A DNA stretch of 64,000 bases from Streptomyces sp. R28 (GCF_041052385.1 NZ_CP163439.1:6499001-6563000); one strand, 5' to 3'. Positions 53,746 through 62,751 are shown, counted from the stretch's first letter. The notes: generated by a model not told the origin, from the letters alone. Numbers and translations are program-made.

Positions 53746-55320
53746 TCCCTTCTTGCCGGGCGGCGTGTACTCCTTGAGGTAGTGGGCGACGTGGGTGGCG
53801 TAGTCGCGGTACTGCGGGGGAACTCCGCCCGCGGCGTTCACGACCTTGGTGGAGGTCCGGTACGCGGCCGCCAGCAGTACCTGGCGGTCACCCGACAACC
53901 CGGTCTGCTTCAGGCGCGGTTCCATGAAGCAGAGGTAACGGCCCACCGCCGGGATCGACTCGGCCGGCGTGAGGGGAGGCTTGGGGGTCTCCTCCGGGGG
54001 GACGCCGTCGTCGCTGATCCACCAGCGCAGCAGGCTCGGCGTCCAGCGGGCGATGCCGTACTCGCCCTCTTTGCCCACCGACGGGTCGGAGAGGTCCGGG
54101 TCGAAGTTGCTCTCCGCCTTCAGCAGGGCGGCGATCAGCGCGGGGGTGACCTCCGGGTGGACGCAGTCGTGGGCGGAGTCGACGATGAGGCGGCGGTAGG
54201 CCACCGGGACGCCTTTGTCCGTACGGAGTTCGGAGGCGCCGTAGCCGGCGGCCGTGACCTTCGTGGTCTCGCTGCCCGAGGCGCCGGCCCCCTCGGTCCC
54301 GGCACCGGCCCAGGTGCTGATGCCGTAGCCGAGGGCGGACAGCGCCACCACGGCGGTCGCGGCGGCCAGCACCGTCGTACGGCGGGAACGGCGGCGGGGG
54401 AGGAGGGACCGCGGCAGGCGCGGTGAGCGGCCGGTGCCCGCCGCGGCCTCCACCCGCCGCAGCAGCGCCTGACTGTCGATCCGGTCGGTGTGCGTACGGG
54501 TCAGGCAGTCCCGCAGGATCTCCCCCCAGATGTCCGGGAGTTCGGGCGACAGACGCAGCTCGTCGGTGCCGCGGGCGTAGGCGGCGGCCGCGTCGCGACG
54601 GGTCGTCGCAGTGGCGCCGGGCAGCGGGAAGGAGCCGGTGAGCATCAGATGGGCCAGGACGCCGAACGCCCAGACGTCGGCCGACGGGCGGATCCGGCGG
54701 CCCCGCTCGCCGATCTCCGACCAGAGCAGCTCCGGCGGCGTGTAGTCGGGCGTGGAGAAGGCGGGCGTGTACGCGTGCGTGCCCTCCAGCTCCGCCGCCA
54801 TGTTGAAGTCGGCGAGCCGGGCCGAACCGTCCTTCATCAGCAGCACATTGGCCGGTTTCAGGTCCCCGTGCACCCAGCCCGCCCGGTGCAGCTGTGCCAG
54901 CCCCTCGCAGATCTGCGCGAGCAGCGCCGGTCCTGCCTGCGGTCTTCGGGTGTGGGCCAGCAGCGCGGACAGCGAGCCTTCCGCCTTCTCCAGTACGAGG
55001 ACCGTGGCGCCGTCGAGGGCCGGGTGCTCAGCGTCGTCGACGACGAGGGTCTCGTACATCCGGATCAGCCGCGGCTGCTTCAGCCTGCGGTGCAACTCGA
55101 CCTCGCGGTCGATGAGTTCGCGCAGGTGGGCGAGTTGGCGGGGGGTTCCGGTGCCGGTCGGCAGGAACTTCAGGGCCACCTCGGCCGGCCGGCCCGTGTC
55201 GGCTCCGACGCGCCTGCCCTCGTACACGCTCCCGAACGCCCCCGTGGCGATCGGCTCCCGCACCTCCCAGCCGCCCACCCGGTACCCCTTCGGCACCGGC
55301 ACGGCGTACGGCTCGGTCAC
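53740..55320 (-). CDS. Transmembrane Ser/Thr kinase with transglycosylase-like outer domain
   Basis: Encodes 526 residues from GTG 55320 (VTEPYAVPVPKGYRVG), GTGA overlap with the FHA stop. Kinase core ATGAFGSVYEG, ALKFLPTG, HGDLKPANVLL, DFNMAAE, PPELL. One helix (TTVLAAATAVVALSALGYGI). The outer part ALIAALLKAESNFDPDLSDPSVGKEGEYGIARW resembles SLT/lysozyme-type folds with the catalytic Glu in KAESNFDP present. Confidence 0.88.
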   Translation of the reverse strand: MTEPYAVPVPKGYRVGGWEVREPIATGAFGSVYEGRRVGADTGRPAEVALKFLPTGTGTPRQLAHLRELIDREVELHRRLKQPRLIRMYETLVVDDAEHPALDGATVLVLEKAEGSLSALLAHTRRPQAGPALLAQICEGLAQLHRAGWVHGDLKPANVLLMKDGSARLADFNMAAELEGTHAYTPAFSTPDYTPPELLWSEIGERGRRIRPSADVWAFGVLAHLMLTGSFPLPGATATTRRDAAAAYARGTDELRLSPELPDIWGEILRDCLTRTHTDRIDSQALLRRVEAAAGTGRSPRLPRSLLPRRRSRRTTVLAAATAVVALSALGYGISTWAGAGTEGAGASGSETTKVTAAGYGASELRTDKGVPVAYRRLIVDSAHDCVHPEVTPALIAALLKAESNFDPDLSDPSVGKEGEYGIARWTPSLLRWWISDDGVPPEETPKPPLTPAESIPAVGRYLCFMEPRLKQTGLSGDRQVLLAAAYRTSTKVVNAAGGVPPQYRDYATHVAHYLKEYTPPGKKGP

Positions 55321-56087
55321 CGGGCCGCCCGGCCGGACGTCGGGGCCGCCGGGCGCGTGGGCTCTCTCAGCACGATGAGGTCGTCCTCCCGGACGAGATC
55401 GAAGCGCAGCGCCAGCGACACCAGGGACTCCTTCTTGCCGTTGAGGCGCGGGCCGGTGTCCGCCGTCTCCGGGCCGGGCTTGAGCCGCAGCTTCACGGCG
55501 AGGTAGTCGATGTTCCACTGGACCGACGTACGGGACGCCGCAGGCCAGTGGGGGCGGAGCCGGTCCACGACCTGGTCGACCGTGGGCAGCGGGGCATGCG
55601 GTTCACCGCGCAGGCGGGGTTCACACAGGGCGGCCAGGACCGCGAAGTACCGCTTGGTGCGGTCGACCGAGAAGGCCGGGGCGGTCGTCGCGCCGTCCAG
55701 GCCCCCGGCGGAGCTGAGGTAGTCGTGGCGCGGCGCCCACACCTCGACCGCCAGCAGATCGCCGGCCGCCGGCAGCACGATCCGCGAGAACTCGAAGGGG
55801 ACCGGCGCATCCAGCCGCCCCGGCCCGACCTTGATGTGCTCGCCGGCGCCCTCCGGGTTCTCCACGACGTACGTCTGTTCCCGGCTGAGGTTGCTCAGTA
55901 TCCAGAAGGCGCCCTGCGCGGTGATCTCACCCGCTCTGCGGGACACCCCGTCGTGCGCGATGGTGAGGCCGTTGTCGGAAGCGGAACGCCCGAAGCTGAG
56001 CCGCTCGCCGGGCGCGAGTCGGAGCTGGGCGCGGTCGGTTGTCTCGTCCTCCGTGGTCGGCGGAGGTACCACGATGATGCTGTACAA
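55317..56087 (-). CDS. FHA-domain protein, partner of kinase 3
   Basis: Encodes 256 residues from TTG 56087 (GGGAG ahead). FHA core GERLSFGRSASDNGLTIAHDGVSRRAGEI...LSNLSREQTYVVENPEGAGEHIKV, then PHWPAASRTSVQWNIDYLAVKLRLKP and KKESLVSLALRFDLV. It ends about 10 residues later than its two paralogs. First gene of a two-gene operon. Confidence 0.86.
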   Translation of the reverse strand: MYSIIVVPPPTTEDETTDRAQLRLAPGERLSFGRSASDNGLTIAHDGVSRRAGEITAQGAFWILSNLSREQTYVVENPEGAGEHIKVGPGRLDAPVPFEFSRIVLPAAGDLLAVEVWAPRHDYLSSAGGLDGATTAPAFSVDRTKRYFAVLAALCEPRLRGEPHAPLPTVDQVVDRLRPHWPAASRTSVQWNIDYLAVKLRLKPGPETADTGPRLNGKKESLVSLALRFDLVREDDLIVLREPTRPAAPTSGRAAR

Positions 56088-56141
56088 GGTGCGTCTCCCC
56101 GTGCCTGACGGCTACGGACGTCAGAGTAGAGCGACGCAGCG

Positions 56142-56177
56142 GGGCCGTGTCCCCCTCATACGGGTGAGACACGGCCC
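56142..56177 (-). terminator. Hairpin after small membrane protein gene
   Basis: GGGCCGTGTC (56142-56151) with its complement (56168-56177), inner CTCA/TGAG pairing, downstream of the leftward gene ending at 56241. Confidence 0.65.
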
Positions 56178-56240
56178 TGGCGATTAAATGGCGCGAACTC
56201 TTCAGTCACGCGTGAACGTTCGGTGCGTTCGGTGAAGCGT

Positions 56241-56888
56241 TCAGTACCGCGGGCGGTTGAACCAGGCCGACGCCGCGCTGTTGACCATCGAGGCGAGGAT
56301 GATGCCCGCGATGGCGAGGGAGATGAGGCCGCCGAAGGTGGCGGAGCCGTTCTCGCCGCTCACGATGTTGCCGATGCCACCGAGGATCATCAGCGACGCG
56401 TACACGATCGTGGTGATGCGGATGCCGCTGCCACCGTTCTTGAACTTGACGCCCAGGAAGATGGAGAGGGCGCCCAGGGCCACCAGGAGACCCGCGACCA
56501 GGAAGCCGAGACCGGCCAGGGCATCGGTGTCGTCACCCGCGCCGACGCCGTTGGACACGTCCTGGGCGGCGCCGACGAAGACACCGGTGATGACGCCGAA
56601 CAGGATCTGGAAACCGGCGAGGATGAAGAGGAAGACGCGCGCGGTCTTCATCAGACCGGGCATCTCCAGCGGCATCATGTTCCCGCCCGGGTAGCCCGGG
56701 TAACCCGGCTGAGCCTGCGGGTAGCCCGGCTGACCCTGCGGATAGCCGTAGGCGGGCGGCTGCTGGGGGGCGCCCTGCGGATAGCCGTAACCGGGCTGGC
56801 CCTGAGGCGGCTGCTGCGGCGGGTAGCCGGGCTGGCCCTGAGGCGGCTGCGGCGGGCCGTAAGGGTTGTTCGGGTCGCCGAAACTCAT
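56241..56888 (-). CDS. Membrane protein with Pro/Gly/Gln/Tyr-rich repeat tail
   Basis: Encodes 215 residues. The first ~75 residues are repeats of PPQGQPGY and GYPQG type; four hydrophobic helices follow (TARVFLFILAGFQILFGVITGVF; LGFLVAGLLVALGALSIFL; ITTIVYASLMILGGIGNIV; LISLAIAGIILASMV). Such proline-rich four-helix proteins are common in Streptomyces and unassigned. Confidence 0.75.
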   Translation of the reverse strand: MSFGDPNNPYGPPQPPQGQPGYPPQQPPQGQPGYGYPQGAPQQPPAYGYPQGQPGYPQAQPGYPGYPGGNMMPLEMPGLMKTARVFLFILAGFQILFGVITGVFVGAAQDVSNGVGAGDDTDALAGLGFLVAGLLVALGALSIFLGVKFKNGGSGIRITTIVYASLMILGGIGNIVSGENGSATFGGLISLAIAGIILASMVNSAASAWFNRPRY

Positions 56889-57155
56889 GGCGGTCTTTCC
56901 TCCGTTGTTCCGAGTGCGGGGACGCGCGGCATGGTTCGGAGGAAGGTCTACGTATGCGGTGTGTCCCCCCGTACTGCCCGCGGCACTTCAGTCACATCGT
57001 TCTTTAGTCTGCTCTTACTTGTCCAGCCGCATTCCCTATGTGTTGTGCAAGTGCAACATCACTGATCATGGACGGATACGGGCGGAGATACGGTGCCCAA
57101 GGCCACAGGGGACCCGGATTGGAACCGGGAGGGCGTCATCCGCGAGGATGGGACC

Positions 57156-58013
57156 ATGACCGCCCAGATTCTCGATGGCAAGGCCACCGCAGCCGCGATC
57201 AAGTCCGACCTGACCGCCCGCGTGGCGGCGCTGAAGGAGAAGGGCGTCACGCCCGGCCTCGGCACGATCCTGGTCGGGGACGACCCCGGCAGCCAGAAGT
57301 ACGTCGCCGGCAAGCACCGTGACTGTGCCCAGGTAGGCATCGCCTCCATCCAGCGCGAGCTGCCGGCCACCGCGACCCAGGAGGAGATCGAGGCGGCCGT
57401 CCGCGAGCTGAACGAGGACCCCGCCTGCACCGGCTACATCGTCCAGCTGCCGCTGCCCAAGGGCATCGACGAGAACCGGATCCTGGAACTCATGGACCCG
57501 GACAAGGACGCCGACGGGCTGCACCCCATGAACCTCGGCCGACTGGTGCTCAACGAGCCCGCCCCGCTGCCCTGCACCCCGAACGGCGTCCTCACCCTCC
57601 TGCGCCAGTACGGCGTGGAGATCAAGGGCGCCGAGGTCGTGGTCGTCGGCCGCGGTGTCACCATCGGCCGCCCGATGCCGCTGCTGCTGACCCGGCGCAG
57701 CGAGAACGCGACCGTGACCCAGTGCCACACCGGGACGCGGGACCTCGCCGCGCACCTGCGCCGCGCGGACATCATCGTCGCCGCCGCGGGCTCCGCCCAC
57801 CTGATCCGCCCCGAGGACGTGAAGCCGGGCGCGGCCGTCCTCGACGTCGGTGTCTCCCGGAGCGCCGAGGGCAAGATCGTGGGCGACGTCCACCCCGGTG
57901 TCGCCGAGGTGGCCGGCTGGATCTCCCCGAACCCCGGTGGTGTGGGCCCGATGACCCGGGCGCAGCTGCTCGTCAACGTGGTCGAGGCGGCGGAGCGCAG
58001 TGTCGTCGGCTGA
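57156..58013 (+). CDS. folD: Methylenetetrahydrofolate dehydrogenase/cyclohydrolase
   Basis: Encodes 285 residues from ATG 57156 (MTAQILDGKATAAAIK). Folate-site Lys region SQKYVAGKHRDC, YIVQLPLPKGIDEN and the NADP-binding VVVGRGVTIGRPMPLLL. It converts 5,10-methylene- to 10-formyl-tetrahydrofolate, feeding purN and purH in the same window. Its stop lies within the DUF3017 start. Confidence 0.97.
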   Translation: MTAQILDGKATAAAIKSDLTARVAALKEKGVTPGLGTILVGDDPGSQKYVAGKHRDCAQVGIASIQRELPATATQEEIEAAVRELNEDPACTGYIVQLPLPKGIDENRILELMDPDKDADGLHPMNLGRLVLNEPAPLPCTPNGVLTLLRQYGVEIKGAEVVVVGRGVTIGRPMPLLLTRRSENATVTQCHTGTRDLAAHLRRADIIVAAAGSAHLIRPEDVKPGAAVLDVGVSRSAEGKIVGDVHPGVAEVAGWISPNPGGVGPMTRAQLLVNVVEAAERSVVG

Positions 58014-58047
58014 GCGGAACCCCGTGTCGGCGGCTGAGCGGAACCCG
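58000..58047 (+). repeat. 24-base tandem duplication at a gene start
   Basis: 58000-58023 and 58024-58047 match at 22 of 24 bases (GTGTCGTCGGCTGAGCGGAA...). The first copy holds the folD stop; each copy holds a GTG start. Confidence 0.8.
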
Positions 58048-58602
58048 CAGCGGGTCGCGCAGGAGGCCCGGGAGACTGTCCCGGAGGAGGCCTCCGCGGA
58101 TGTCTCTGCCGAAGTTTCTGTGGACGGCCCCGGGGACGGCCCCAGGGACGTCTCGGAGGAGATCGAGGTGCGGGACGCGATCAGCGCGCCCGACGCCGAG
58201 GGCAAGCCGGTGCGGACCACCCGCCGCTTCCCGCTCTTCACCAGGGACACGGCCCGCCCCGAGGGCGGTGGCCGGGCCGCGTCCCGTGACGCCGCGGCGC
58301 CCGCCCGGCAGTGGCCGATTCTCCTCGTCCTCGGCCTGGTCGGAACCGGCCTGCTGATCACCGCGCTCGACCAGTTCCGGATCGGCACGCTGGTGATCGG
58401 CGGCGCCCTGCTGGCCGGCGCGGTGCTGCGCTGGCTCCTGCCGGACGTCGGCATGCTCGCCGTACGCTCGCGCTTCACGGACATAGTGACGTACGGCGGG
58501 CTGGGCCTCGTGATCGTGCTGCTGGCCTTGATGGCGCAGCCGAAGCCGCTGCTGGTGATCCCGTTCCTGAAGGACACCCTGCACTTCACGGTGAGCAACT
58601 AG
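58000..58602 (+). CDS. DUF3017 family membrane protein
   Basis: Encodes 200 residues from GTG 58000, overlapping folD by 14 bases; GTG 58024 is an alternative. A disordered acidic half precedes three helices (WPILLVLGLVGTGLLITAL; IGTLVIGGALLAGAVLRWLL; YGGLGLVIVLLALMA). DUF3017 proteins follow folD in many actinobacteria. Function unknown. Confidence 0.85.
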   Translation: MSSAERNPVSAAERNPQRVAQEARETVPEEASADVSAEVSVDGPGDGPRDVSEEIEVRDAISAPDAEGKPVRTTRRFPLFTRDTARPEGGGRAASRDAAAPARQWPILLVLGLVGTGLLITALDQFRIGTLVIGGALLAGAVLRWLLPDVGMLAVRSRFTDIVTYGGLGLVIVLLALMAQPKPLLVIPFLKDTLHFTVSN

Positions 58603-58629
58603 CTCCGGTCCCGGTCCCGGCCCTCGCGC

Positions 58630-58672
58630 GACGGCGGCCCGTCCTCTCCCCCGGGGAAGGACGGCCGCCGTC
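58630..58672 (+). terminator. Hairpin after DUF3017
   Basis: GACGGCGGCC-C-GTCCT with AGGACGGCCGCCGTC, one bulged base, downstream of the folD-DUF3017 unit. Confidence 0.75.
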
Positions 58673-58823
58673 CGCGTCAACCCTCGGGCACGCCGAAGGG
58701 GCTGTTCAACGCCTGTCAGTGCGCTGTGGCACGGAAGTGACCGTTCCGCTACGTCGGGATACGTCGGGAACCATGGCGCCGCTCCGTGTCGTCACCCGAT
58801 CGAATCTTGTTCGGAGGTGAGCG

Positions 58824-59378
58824 ATGGGTGCCTGGCAGCCGCTGCCCGACGATCTGCCGCCCGAGGTGCGGCACTTCGTGGAGCAGTTGCGGCAGCTCAA
58901 GGACCGTACGGGCTTGAGCCTGGTCGCGCTGGGTGCGCGCACGGCGTACAGCAAGTCCTCCTGGCAGCGTTACCTCAACGCCACCCAGCCCCCGCCCCGG
59001 CAGGCGGTCGTCGCCCTGTGCCGGGTGGCGGGGACCGGGAAGGAGGAGGCGGAACGTTTCGGGGTGCGGTGGGAGCTGGCCGTGCAGGCGTGGCCGAAGC
59101 CTGCGACGGTGCCGACCAAGCCGGAAGGCGCGGGCGGGGGAGGGGTCGGGGGCGGCGAGGAGCACGAGAACCGCGAGGGCCACGAGAACCGCGGGAGCCG
59201 CGAGGAGCATGAGAAGCACGAGGTGTACGAGGTGTACGAGGACGATCCCACCCTTCCCTGGTGGGACGCGCCGCCGAAGAAGCCGGAGCCGCCGTCGCGA
59301 CGGTTGCTGGTGGTCGCCGTCGTGCTCGTCGCGGCCCTGGTGCTGACGGCGGTGATCGGGGCCCTCGCGCTGGGGTGA
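58824..59378 (+). CDS. XRE-type HTH protein with C-terminal membrane helix
   Basis: Encodes 184 residues, GGAGGT ahead of the ATG. HTH at about 20-70 (LKDRTGLSLVALGARTAYSKSSWQRYLNATQPPPRQAVVALCRVAG), a charged linker with ENREGHENRGSREEHEKHE repeats, and a C-terminal helix (LLVVAVVLVAALVLTAVIGALAL). Paralogous in its HTH to the next gene, but lacking an outer domain. Confidence 0.85.
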   Translation: MGAWQPLPDDLPPEVRHFVEQLRQLKDRTGLSLVALGARTAYSKSSWQRYLNATQPPPRQAVVALCRVAGTGKEEAERFGVRWELAVQAWPKPATVPTKPEGAGGGGVGGGEEHENREGHENRGSREEHEKHEVYEVYEDDPTLPWWDAPPKKPEPPSRRLLVVAVVLVAALVLTAVIGALALG

Positions 59379-59811
59379 GCCGGCTGAGGCCGACGTGCCT
59401 GACTTGCCCGAATGGGGAACGTGTGGGCGCATGTGGCACAGGTGATCGTTTATGTGCTTTCCATGTGTCGATGTGTTGACAAGTTCGCGGATTTGAAACG
59501 AAGTCGTTCAATAGCCGGGCTAGCGTGGTCGATCGGGACGGGGTGGGGCGTCCCGAGTGGTTGGCAAGGGCTTACTGCCAGGGTTGTGTCGGCCGGCGAA
59601 GGGGGCCGGTGGAACACTGGACGCGGTCCGATGGGCGTGCAACGGTGCGCGGTCATGGTCCGGATGCTCCCGTGCGCCCCCACCCCGGGAACTGAGATCC
59701 TTGTCGGGCGCATCCCTGTGGGTAGCCAGAACGGGGACTCGGCAGAGGGCACCACGCGCGGGGGAAACGCGAGAAACACCAGCACGAACCGGGGGGAAGA
59801 GGGGGGAAGCA
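59379..59811 (+). other. Intergenic region
   Basis: 433 bases between the two HTH-membrane genes. An AT-richer stretch (about 59440-59510, TTGACAAGTTCGCGGATTTG near 59475) may contain the promoter of the second gene. No gene recognised. Confidence 0.4.
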
Positions 59812-61143
59812 ATGCCTCGTTGGAGGGCCTTGCCGGATGAACTCGATCCGCAGGTCAGGGAGTTCGCGAGCCAGCTGCGGCGGCTCGTGGACCGCAGCGG
59901 TCTGAGTATCGCGGCGCTGGCCGACCGCACGGGATACAGCAAGACGTCCTGGGAGCGGTATCTGAACGGGCGACTGCTCGCGCCCAAGGGCGCGATCGTG
60001 GCGCTCGCCGAGGTCACGGGCACCAATCCCGTTCATCTGACGACGATGTGGGAGCTCGCCGAACGGGCGTGGAGCCGTTCGGAGATGCGCCACGACATGA
60101 CCATGGAGGCGATCCGGATCTCCCAGGCGCGCGCCGCGCTGAGCGAGTTCGGTGCGCCGCCGGCGAACGCCAAGGGGAGTGCGAAGGCAGGCAAGACCGC
60201 CCGTAAGGGCGGCAGCGTGACGGCGATACCCGGCGTGGCGGGACCGGCGGGCGTGGCACCGACCGTGCCGCCCACGGTGCCGGCGCAGCCTACGGCGCCG
60301 GAGGTGCGGGACTCCGCGGTCCGTGATTCCGCGGTCCGGGACTCCGAGGTCCGGGATTCCGAGGTCCGGGATTCCCCGGTGCGGGACTCGGTGGGACGGG
60401 GCTCCAGTGGGGCGGACGTCCGCGACGGGGCCTCCTCCGGGGGCAACTCCTGGGGGATGGCGGGGTATCGAGGTCCGTCTCCGTCACCGACGGGTGAGCG
60501 CACGCCGGGGGCGGCGCCGTCGGGGATGGGTGGTGTGTCCGGCGTATCCGGTGCGTCCGGCCCGGTTCCGGGCGCGGCGGGGATGCCGAGTCCGTACGGC
60601 GAGCCTCCGCAGCGGCGTCGTCCGGGGGGCGGATCCTCCGGCGGCGGCGGTGGCAAGCGGCGGCTGACGATGTTCCTCGCGGGGGTCGTCGGTGTGCTGG
60701 TCGTGATCGCGGCGGTGTTCTACCTCACCGACCCCGGCAGCGGGAACAAGGGCGGGGACGCGGCCAAGTCGCCCTCGCCTGCCGTGACGACGGACCCCGA
60801 TCTGCCGGCCGGGGTGGAGTGCGGCGGTGCCTCCTGCACCGGCAAGGACGCGGAGAGCATGGGCTGCAGCGGTGACCTGGTGACGACCGCCAAGACGGCG
60901 ACCGTCGGCACGGCCGTGGTCGAGGTGCGCTACAGCGAGACGTGCGGCGCGGCATGGGGGCGTATCACGCAGGCCGCGCAGGGGGACGAGGTGGTGGTGA
61001 AGGTCGGCAGGACGAAGCAGACCGGATCGATCACCCTCGCCGGGGACACGATCGCGTACACGCCGATGGTGGCCGTGAAGGACGCGGGCGAGGCCATGGC
61101 TTGCGCGACGCTGGCTGCGGGGCAGGAGGGGTGTACGCAGTAA
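59812..61143 (+). CDS. XRE-type HTH protein with membrane helix and DUF2690 domain
   Basis: Encodes 443 residues from ATG 59812 (GGGGGGAAG ahead). HTH at about 15-65 (LVDRSGLSIAALADRTGYSKTSWERYLNGRLLAPKGAIVAL). A disordered region carries a DSAVR/DSEVR pentapeptide tandem, then one helix (MFLAGVVGVLVVIAAVFYL) and an outer DUF2690 domain (GVECGGASCTGKDAESMGC...VEVRYSETCGAAWGRI). A one-component regulator sensing outside is plausible. Confidence 0.88.
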   Translation: MPRWRALPDELDPQVREFASQLRRLVDRSGLSIAALADRTGYSKTSWERYLNGRLLAPKGAIVALAEVTGTNPVHLTTMWELAERAWSRSEMRHDMTMEAIRISQARAALSEFGAPPANAKGSAKAGKTARKGGSVTAIPGVAGPAGVAPTVPPTVPAQPTAPEVRDSAVRDSAVRDSEVRDSEVRDSPVRDSVGRGSSGADVRDGASSGGNSWGMAGYRGPSPSPTGERTPGAAPSGMGGVSGVSGASGPVPGAAGMPSPYGEPPQRRRPGGGSSGGGGGKRRLTMFLAGVVGVLVVIAAVFYLTDPGSGNKGGDAAKSPSPAVTTDPDLPAGVECGGASCTGKDAESMGCSGDLVTTAKTATVGTAVVEVRYSETCGAAWGRITQAAQGDEVVVKVGRTKQTGSITLAGDTIAYTPMVAVKDAGEAMACATLAAGQEGCTQ

Positions 61144-61630
61144 GGGCCTCTGCGCCCCCTGTGGTTCTGCTTCTCGACGCCGGTCAGGCATCCCAGCCTG
61201 ACCGGCGTCTGGCATCCGGCGTCCGGCATTCGGCGTCTGGTGTGCGGTTTCCCGGCGTTGGGCGTCCGGCTTCCCGACGTTGGGAGTTGGGCCGTGAAAA
61301 GTTTTCGGACCGGACAGGTATGGCCGTCGGCATAGTGGGAACGCGCACCGTACCCCCACGGGAGTCCGGCAATCGGTACCCCCACCCGGCGGCCGCCCAG
61401 GTTCCACCTCTCCCGGACCGGGCGGCCGCCCCCTTTTGCCGTAGTGGGCCGCCCCTTTGCCGCAGTCATGGTCATCCTGTGGGGCGGGCCACACGGGACC
61501 CGGCCGTGCGAGATCCCGGATGCGCGATAGCCTGACGGGTGGATCTCTTGACGCCAAGAGATCGATCATCTCTACGTCCCGCACCCCGGGGCAGGGATGC
61601 CTCACCGCCAGCTGTCATACGGAGAACGCC
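61144..61630. other. Intergenic region before mdh
   Basis: 487 bases. It holds the hairpin at 61177-61208, short degenerate repeats of GGCGTCCGGC type (61205-61290), and a CG-rich GGCGGCCGCC pair (about 61390-61435) followed by CCCCTTTT that may be a second terminator. The mdh promoter is presumably within 61440-61600. No gene seen. Confidence 0.5.
61177..61208 (+). terminator. 12-bp hairpin after DUF2690 gene
   Basis: ACGCCGGTCAGG and its complement with an 8-base loop. Confidence 0.75.
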
Positions 61631-62620
61631 ATGACCCGCACTCCCGTGAACGTCACCGTCACCGGCGCGGCCGGCCAGATCGGTTACGCCCTGCTCTTCC
61701 GCATCGCCTCCGGCCAGCTGCTCGGCGCGGACGTGCCGGTCAAGCTTCGGCTGCTCGAGATCACCCCGGCGCTCAAGGCCGCCGAGGGCACCGCGATGGA
61801 GCTCGACGACTGCGCGTTCCCGCTCCTGGCGGGCATCGACATCTCGGACGACCCGAACGTCGCCTTCGACGGTGCCAACGTCGCGCTGCTCGTCGGCGCC
61901 CGCCCCCGTACCAAGGGCATGGAGCGCGGTGACCTCCTGGAGGCCAACGGCGGCATCTTCAAGCCGCAGGGCCAGGCCATCAACGCGCACGCCGCGGACG
62001 ACATCAAGGTCCTGGTCGTCGGCAACCCGGCCAACACCAACGCGCTCATCGCGCAGGCCGCCGCCCCCGACGTACCGGCCGAGCGCTTCACCGCGATGAC
62101 CCGCCTCGACCACAACCGCGCGCTGACCCAGCTCGCGAAGAAGACGGGCTCCACGGTCTCCGACATCAAGCGGCTCACCATCTGGGGCAACCACTCCGCC
62201 ACCCAGTACCCGGACATCTTCCACGCCACCATCGCCGGCAAGAACGCCGCCGAGGTCGTGAGCGACGAGAAGTGGCTGGCCGAGGACTTCATCCCGACCG
62301 TCGCCAAGCGTGGTGCGGCGATCATCGAGGCCCGTGGCGCCTCGTCCGCGGCCTCCGCCGCCAACGCCGCCATCGACCACGTCCACACCTGGGTCAACGG
62401 CACGGCCGACGGCGACTGGGTCTCCATGGGTATTCCGTCCGACGGTTCCTACGGCGTCCCGGAGGGCCTCATCTCCTCCTTCCCCGTCACCACCAAGGAC
62501 GGCAAGTACGAGATCGTCCAGGGCCTGGAGATCAACGAGTTCTCCCGCGCCCGTATCGACGCCTCCGTCCAGGAGCTCGCCGAGGAGCGCGAGGCGGTCC
62601 GCTCCCTCGGCCTCATCTGA
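61631..62620 (+). CDS. mdh: Malate dehydrogenase
   Basis: Encodes 329 residues from ATG 61631 (MTRTPVNVTVTGAAGQIGYALLF). NAD-binding GAAGQIG, substrate Arg in GARPRTKGMERGDLL, the Asp-Arg region TRLDHNRA and proton-relay His in TIWGNHSATQYPD. It oxidises malate to oxaloacetate in the TCA cycle, complementing sucCD here. Monocistronic. Confidence 0.98.
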   Translation: MTRTPVNVTVTGAAGQIGYALLFRIASGQLLGADVPVKLRLLEITPALKAAEGTAMELDDCAFPLLAGIDISDDPNVAFDGANVALLVGARPRTKGMERGDLLEANGGIFKPQGQAINAHAADDIKVLVVGNPANTNALIAQAAAPDVPAERFTAMTRLDHNRALTQLAKKTGSTVSDIKRLTIWGNHSATQYPDIFHATIAGKNAAEVVSDEKWLAEDFIPTVAKRGAAIIEARGASSAASAANAAIDHVHTWVNGTADGDWVSMGIPSDGSYGVPEGLISSFPVTTKDGKYEIVQGLEINEFSRARIDASVQELAEEREAVRSLGLI

Positions 62621-62654
62621 GCCCGTCTCAGAGGCCGTTCTGTCACGAACCTGC

Positions 62655-62692
62655 GCAGGCCCCGTTCCGGTTTCTTCCGGAACGGGGCCTGC
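62655..62692 (+). terminator. 16-bp hairpin terminator of mdh
   Basis: GCAGGCCCCGTTCCGG with its perfect complement, loop TTTCTT. Confidence 0.88.
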
Positions 62693-62751
62693 GGCCGGTT
62701 TCGCCGCTAGCGTCGGAAGCGGTACCTGTCGGGTGGTTCGGGGGACTTGCC

